The position numbers and the translations under genes were made by a program. From NCBI GenBank assembly GCA_023143935.1, contig JAGLGQ010000051.1, positions 1-6,085 on the forward strand: a stretch of DNA of 6,085 nucleotides. The letters run 5' to 3'. Origin of the DNA: Minisyncoccota bacterium. GTDB taxonomy: Bacteria; Patescibacteriota; Minisyncoccia; Phycocordibacterales; GCA-2747955. Under the pieces are notes generated by a model, which was not told the DNA's origin, did no database searches, and saw only the letters and a program-made list of their open reading frames with translations. Below, in pieces: positions 4,340-6,085 of this stretch. Position 1 is the first letter of the stretch. Every line of letters starts with the position of its first letter.

Positions 4340-6001
4340 ATGAGTGATAAAAACAGAAAATATATTTTTGTGGTGGGTGGAGTTATGAGTGGAGTAGGAA
4401 AAGGTGTGGCAGCATCTTCTATTGCAAAAATATTGCAATTTAATGGATTAAAAACAACTGCTGTAAAAATTGACCCTTATGTAAATGTTGATGCTGGTAC
4501 AATGAACCCAACAGAGCATGGAGAAGTTTTTGTATTAGACGATGGACATGAGTGTGATCAAGATATGGGTAATTACGAAAGATTTTTAAACAGTTCCCTT
4601 TCTCGTGATTCTTATATGACAACAGGGTCCGCATATTTAAAAGTTATAAATAAAGAAAGGTCTCTTGGGTACAAAGGGAAATGTGTGGATGTAGTGCCAC
4701 ATGTACCACTTGGAGTTATGGAACAAATTGAAAATGCAGGAAAAAAAGAAAAGGCAGATGTTGTTTTGGTAGAAATTGGAGGAACTTTGGGAGAATATCA
4801 AAATATTTTATTTTTAGAAGCGGCTCGTATGATGAAAAATAAATATCCAAACGATGTAATGTATGCACTTGTGTCTTTCTTACCAACTCCACATAAAATA
4901 GGAGAAATGAAGACAAAACCGACACAATATGCGGTTAGAACTATGCAACAAACAGGATTAACTCCAGATATAATTATTGGGAGATCTGAAATTCCAATGG
5001 ATGATAAAAGGAAAGAAAAAATTGCTTTTTCTTGTTCAATAAAAAAAGAATGTGTAATATCTGCCCCTGATATAGATTCCATTTACGATGTTCCAGAAAA
5101 TTTTTTGGGAGAAAATTTAGATAAAATTATTATAAATAAACTTAATATTAAAAAAACAAAAAAAAATAATAAAAAAATTGATGAATGGAAAAAATTTGTT
5201 AAATCTAGTAAAAACGGAAAGAAAAAAGTAAAAATAGCGGTTGTGGGAAAATATTTTGATACTGGTGATTTTGTATTATCGGATGCATACATATCCATTA
5301 TAGAAGCATTAAAATTTTCTGCATATAAAAATCATATCGGGGTTGAATTAACTTGGGTAAATTCAAAAAAATTTGAAGGAAAAAATGTAAAAAAAGAATT
5401 ATCAAATTTAAAAAAATATAATGGAGTATTAATACCGGGGGGATTTGGAACAACTGGAATTGAAGGAAAAATTAAAGTTATTGAATTTATAAGAAAAAAT
5501 AAAATTCCTTTTTTCGGAATTTGTTATGGAATGCAATTAGCTTGTATAGAATATGCGAGAAATGTATGTGGTATTAAAGATGCAACATCTTATGAAATAA
5601 ACCCTAACGGAAAAAATAAAATAATTACGATTTTACCTGAACAAAAAAAATTATTAAAAGCTGGTGATTATGGTGGATCAATGAGACTTGGCGCTTATCC
5701 AGCAAAAGTAAAAAAAGGTAGTTTAGCATATAAACTTTATAAAACTGAAAAAATATCAGAAAGACATAGGCATAGATATGAATTAAATGAAAAATATATT
5801 GAAATTTTAGAAAAAAAAGGTCTTATAGTTTCAGCTACTTCGCCTGATGGTAAATTGCCAGAAATTATAGAATTAGATAATAAAAAACATCCATTTTTTG
5901 TTGGAGTACAATTTCATCCAGAAATGAAAGCGAGACCGTTAGATCCTCACCCTGTATTTAATGGGTTTATAAAAGCAGCAAAAGAGAAGATGGATAAATA
6001 A
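4340..6001 (+). CDS. pyrG: CTP synthase (glutamine-hydrolysing)
   Basis: This 553-residue enzyme makes CTP from UTP, ATP and glutamine in the cytoplasm, the last step of de novo pyrimidine nucleotide synthesis; the family assembles as tetramers. The synthase domain (1-about 270) has the P-loop SGVGKG (17-22), KIDPYVNVDAGTMNP (43-57), HGEVFVLDDG (60-69), the Mg-binding VEIGGT with E145, and KTKPTQ (191-196). A Lys/Asn-rich linker (about 271-295) leads to the class I glutamine amidotransferase domain with PGGFG (366-370), GICYGMQ with nucleophile C395, RHRHRYE (475-481) and QFHPE with H526 and E528, so the triad is complete. Length is normal. By gap-free alignment E. coli D147 and E149 fall on E152 and Q154. 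The stretch before KTKPTQ (SFLPTPHKIGEM) also differs from the usual VPY form. The gene stands alone, divergent from the repeat-protein operon, with its own promoter and no Shine-Dalgarno core (AAAATAAGT). Confidence 0.98.
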   Translation: MSDKNRKYIFVVGGVMSGVGKGVAASSIAKILQFNGLKTTAVKIDPYVNVDAGTMNPTEHGEVFVLDDGHECDQDMGNYERFLNSSLSRDSYMTTGSAYLKVINKERSLGYKGKCVDVVPHVPLGVMEQIENAGKKEKADVVLVEIGGTLGEYQNILFLEAARMMKNKYPNDVMYALVSFLPTPHKIGEMKTKPTQYAVRTMQQTGLTPDIIIGRSEIPMDDKRKEKIAFSCSIKKECVISAPDIDSIYDVPENFLGENLDKIIINKLNIKKTKKNNKKIDEWKKFVKSSKNGKKKVKIAVVGKYFDTGDFVLSDAYISIIEALKFSAYKNHIGVELTWVNSKKFEGKNVKKELSNLKKYNGVLIPGGFGTTGIEGKIKVIEFIRKNKIPFFGICYGMQLACIEYARNVCGIKDATSYEINPNGKNKIITILPEQKKLLKAGDYGGSMRLGAYPAKVKKGSLAYKLYKTEKISERHRHRYELNEKYIEILEKKGLIVSATSPDGKLPEIIELDNKKHPFFVGVQFHPEMKARPLDPHPVFNGFIKAAKEKMDK

Positions 6002-6050
6002 AGATATTAAAAATAACACATTCTACCTACAAAATATATTTCTATAAAAA

Positions 6051-6083
6051 TTATTTATTTAAAACAATCACACAAGCTCCGCT
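6051..6083 (-). CDS. Possible C-terminal tail of a convergent gene
   Basis: On the minus strand an open frame enters from the right edge and reads SGACVIVLNK before a TAA at 6053-6051. If real, it is the last ten codons of a gene converging on pyrG, leaving a 49-base A+T-rich gap (6002-6050) with no clear hairpin terminator. Ten codons are too few to identify a product or to exclude chance. Confidence 0.22.
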   Translation of the reverse strand, partial: SGACVIVLNK

Positions 6084-6085
6084 AT

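Noticed and set aside
4440..5298. Several minus-strand open frames of 64-94 codons
   Set aside because: All lie inside pyrG, which is unambiguous; their composition is that of antisense shadows.
6002..6050. Terminator after pyrG
   Set aside because: Only short A/T palindromes such as AAATATATTT are present; no stem of useful length with a T-run follows the stop.

Overview
This is a strongly A+T-rich, gene-dense stretch of bacterial chromosome that uses the standard bacterial code. There are no in-frame TGA codons inside the genes, and one gene ends in TGA. A short bS21 with a basic tail, a MurJ-like flippase without most of the usual cavity arginines, a peptide deformylase with a variant first motif, A/T-rich leaders without a Shine-Dalgarno core, and small orphan repeat proteins together suggest a Candidate Phyla Radiation (Patescibacteria, Parcubacteria-like) genome. 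That placement is an inference from gene style, not from a marker tree.

Layout. Everything left of about 4204 is read on the minus strand. In the direction of transcription there are three small paralogous helical-repeat proteins of unknown function (3779-4204, 3304-3741, 2865-3281). These are followed by an imperfect inverted repeat (2816-2849), ribosomal protein bS21 (rpsU, 2535-2780) and a clear rho-independent terminator (2497-2529). Next come peptide deformylase (def, 1891-2460), a MurJ/MviN-type lipid flippase (murJ, 241-1884) six bases after it, and the N-terminal part of an exported protein running off the left edge (1-215). On the plus strand pyrG (CTP synthase, 4340-6001) is transcribed away from the repeat-protein cluster. 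The last bases may hold the tail of a convergent minus-strand gene.

How it fits together. rpsU and def serve translation (30S subunit; removal of the formyl group from new proteins), pyrG supplies CTP, and murJ plus the exported protein belong to the cell envelope. The three repeat proteins have no recognised role. They share a promoter region with pyrG: the 135-base gap between them holds two back-to-back promoters whose -35 boxes lie at mirrored positions on the ends of a perfect 9-base inverted repeat. The two most distinctive signals are this symmetric divergent promoter and the triplicated repeat family. Secondary points are altered nucleotide-site residues in PyrG and missing cavity arginines in the MurJ homologue. 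No mobile element, CRISPR array, tRNA or rRNA was seen, and no gene-free stretch exceeds 135 bases.
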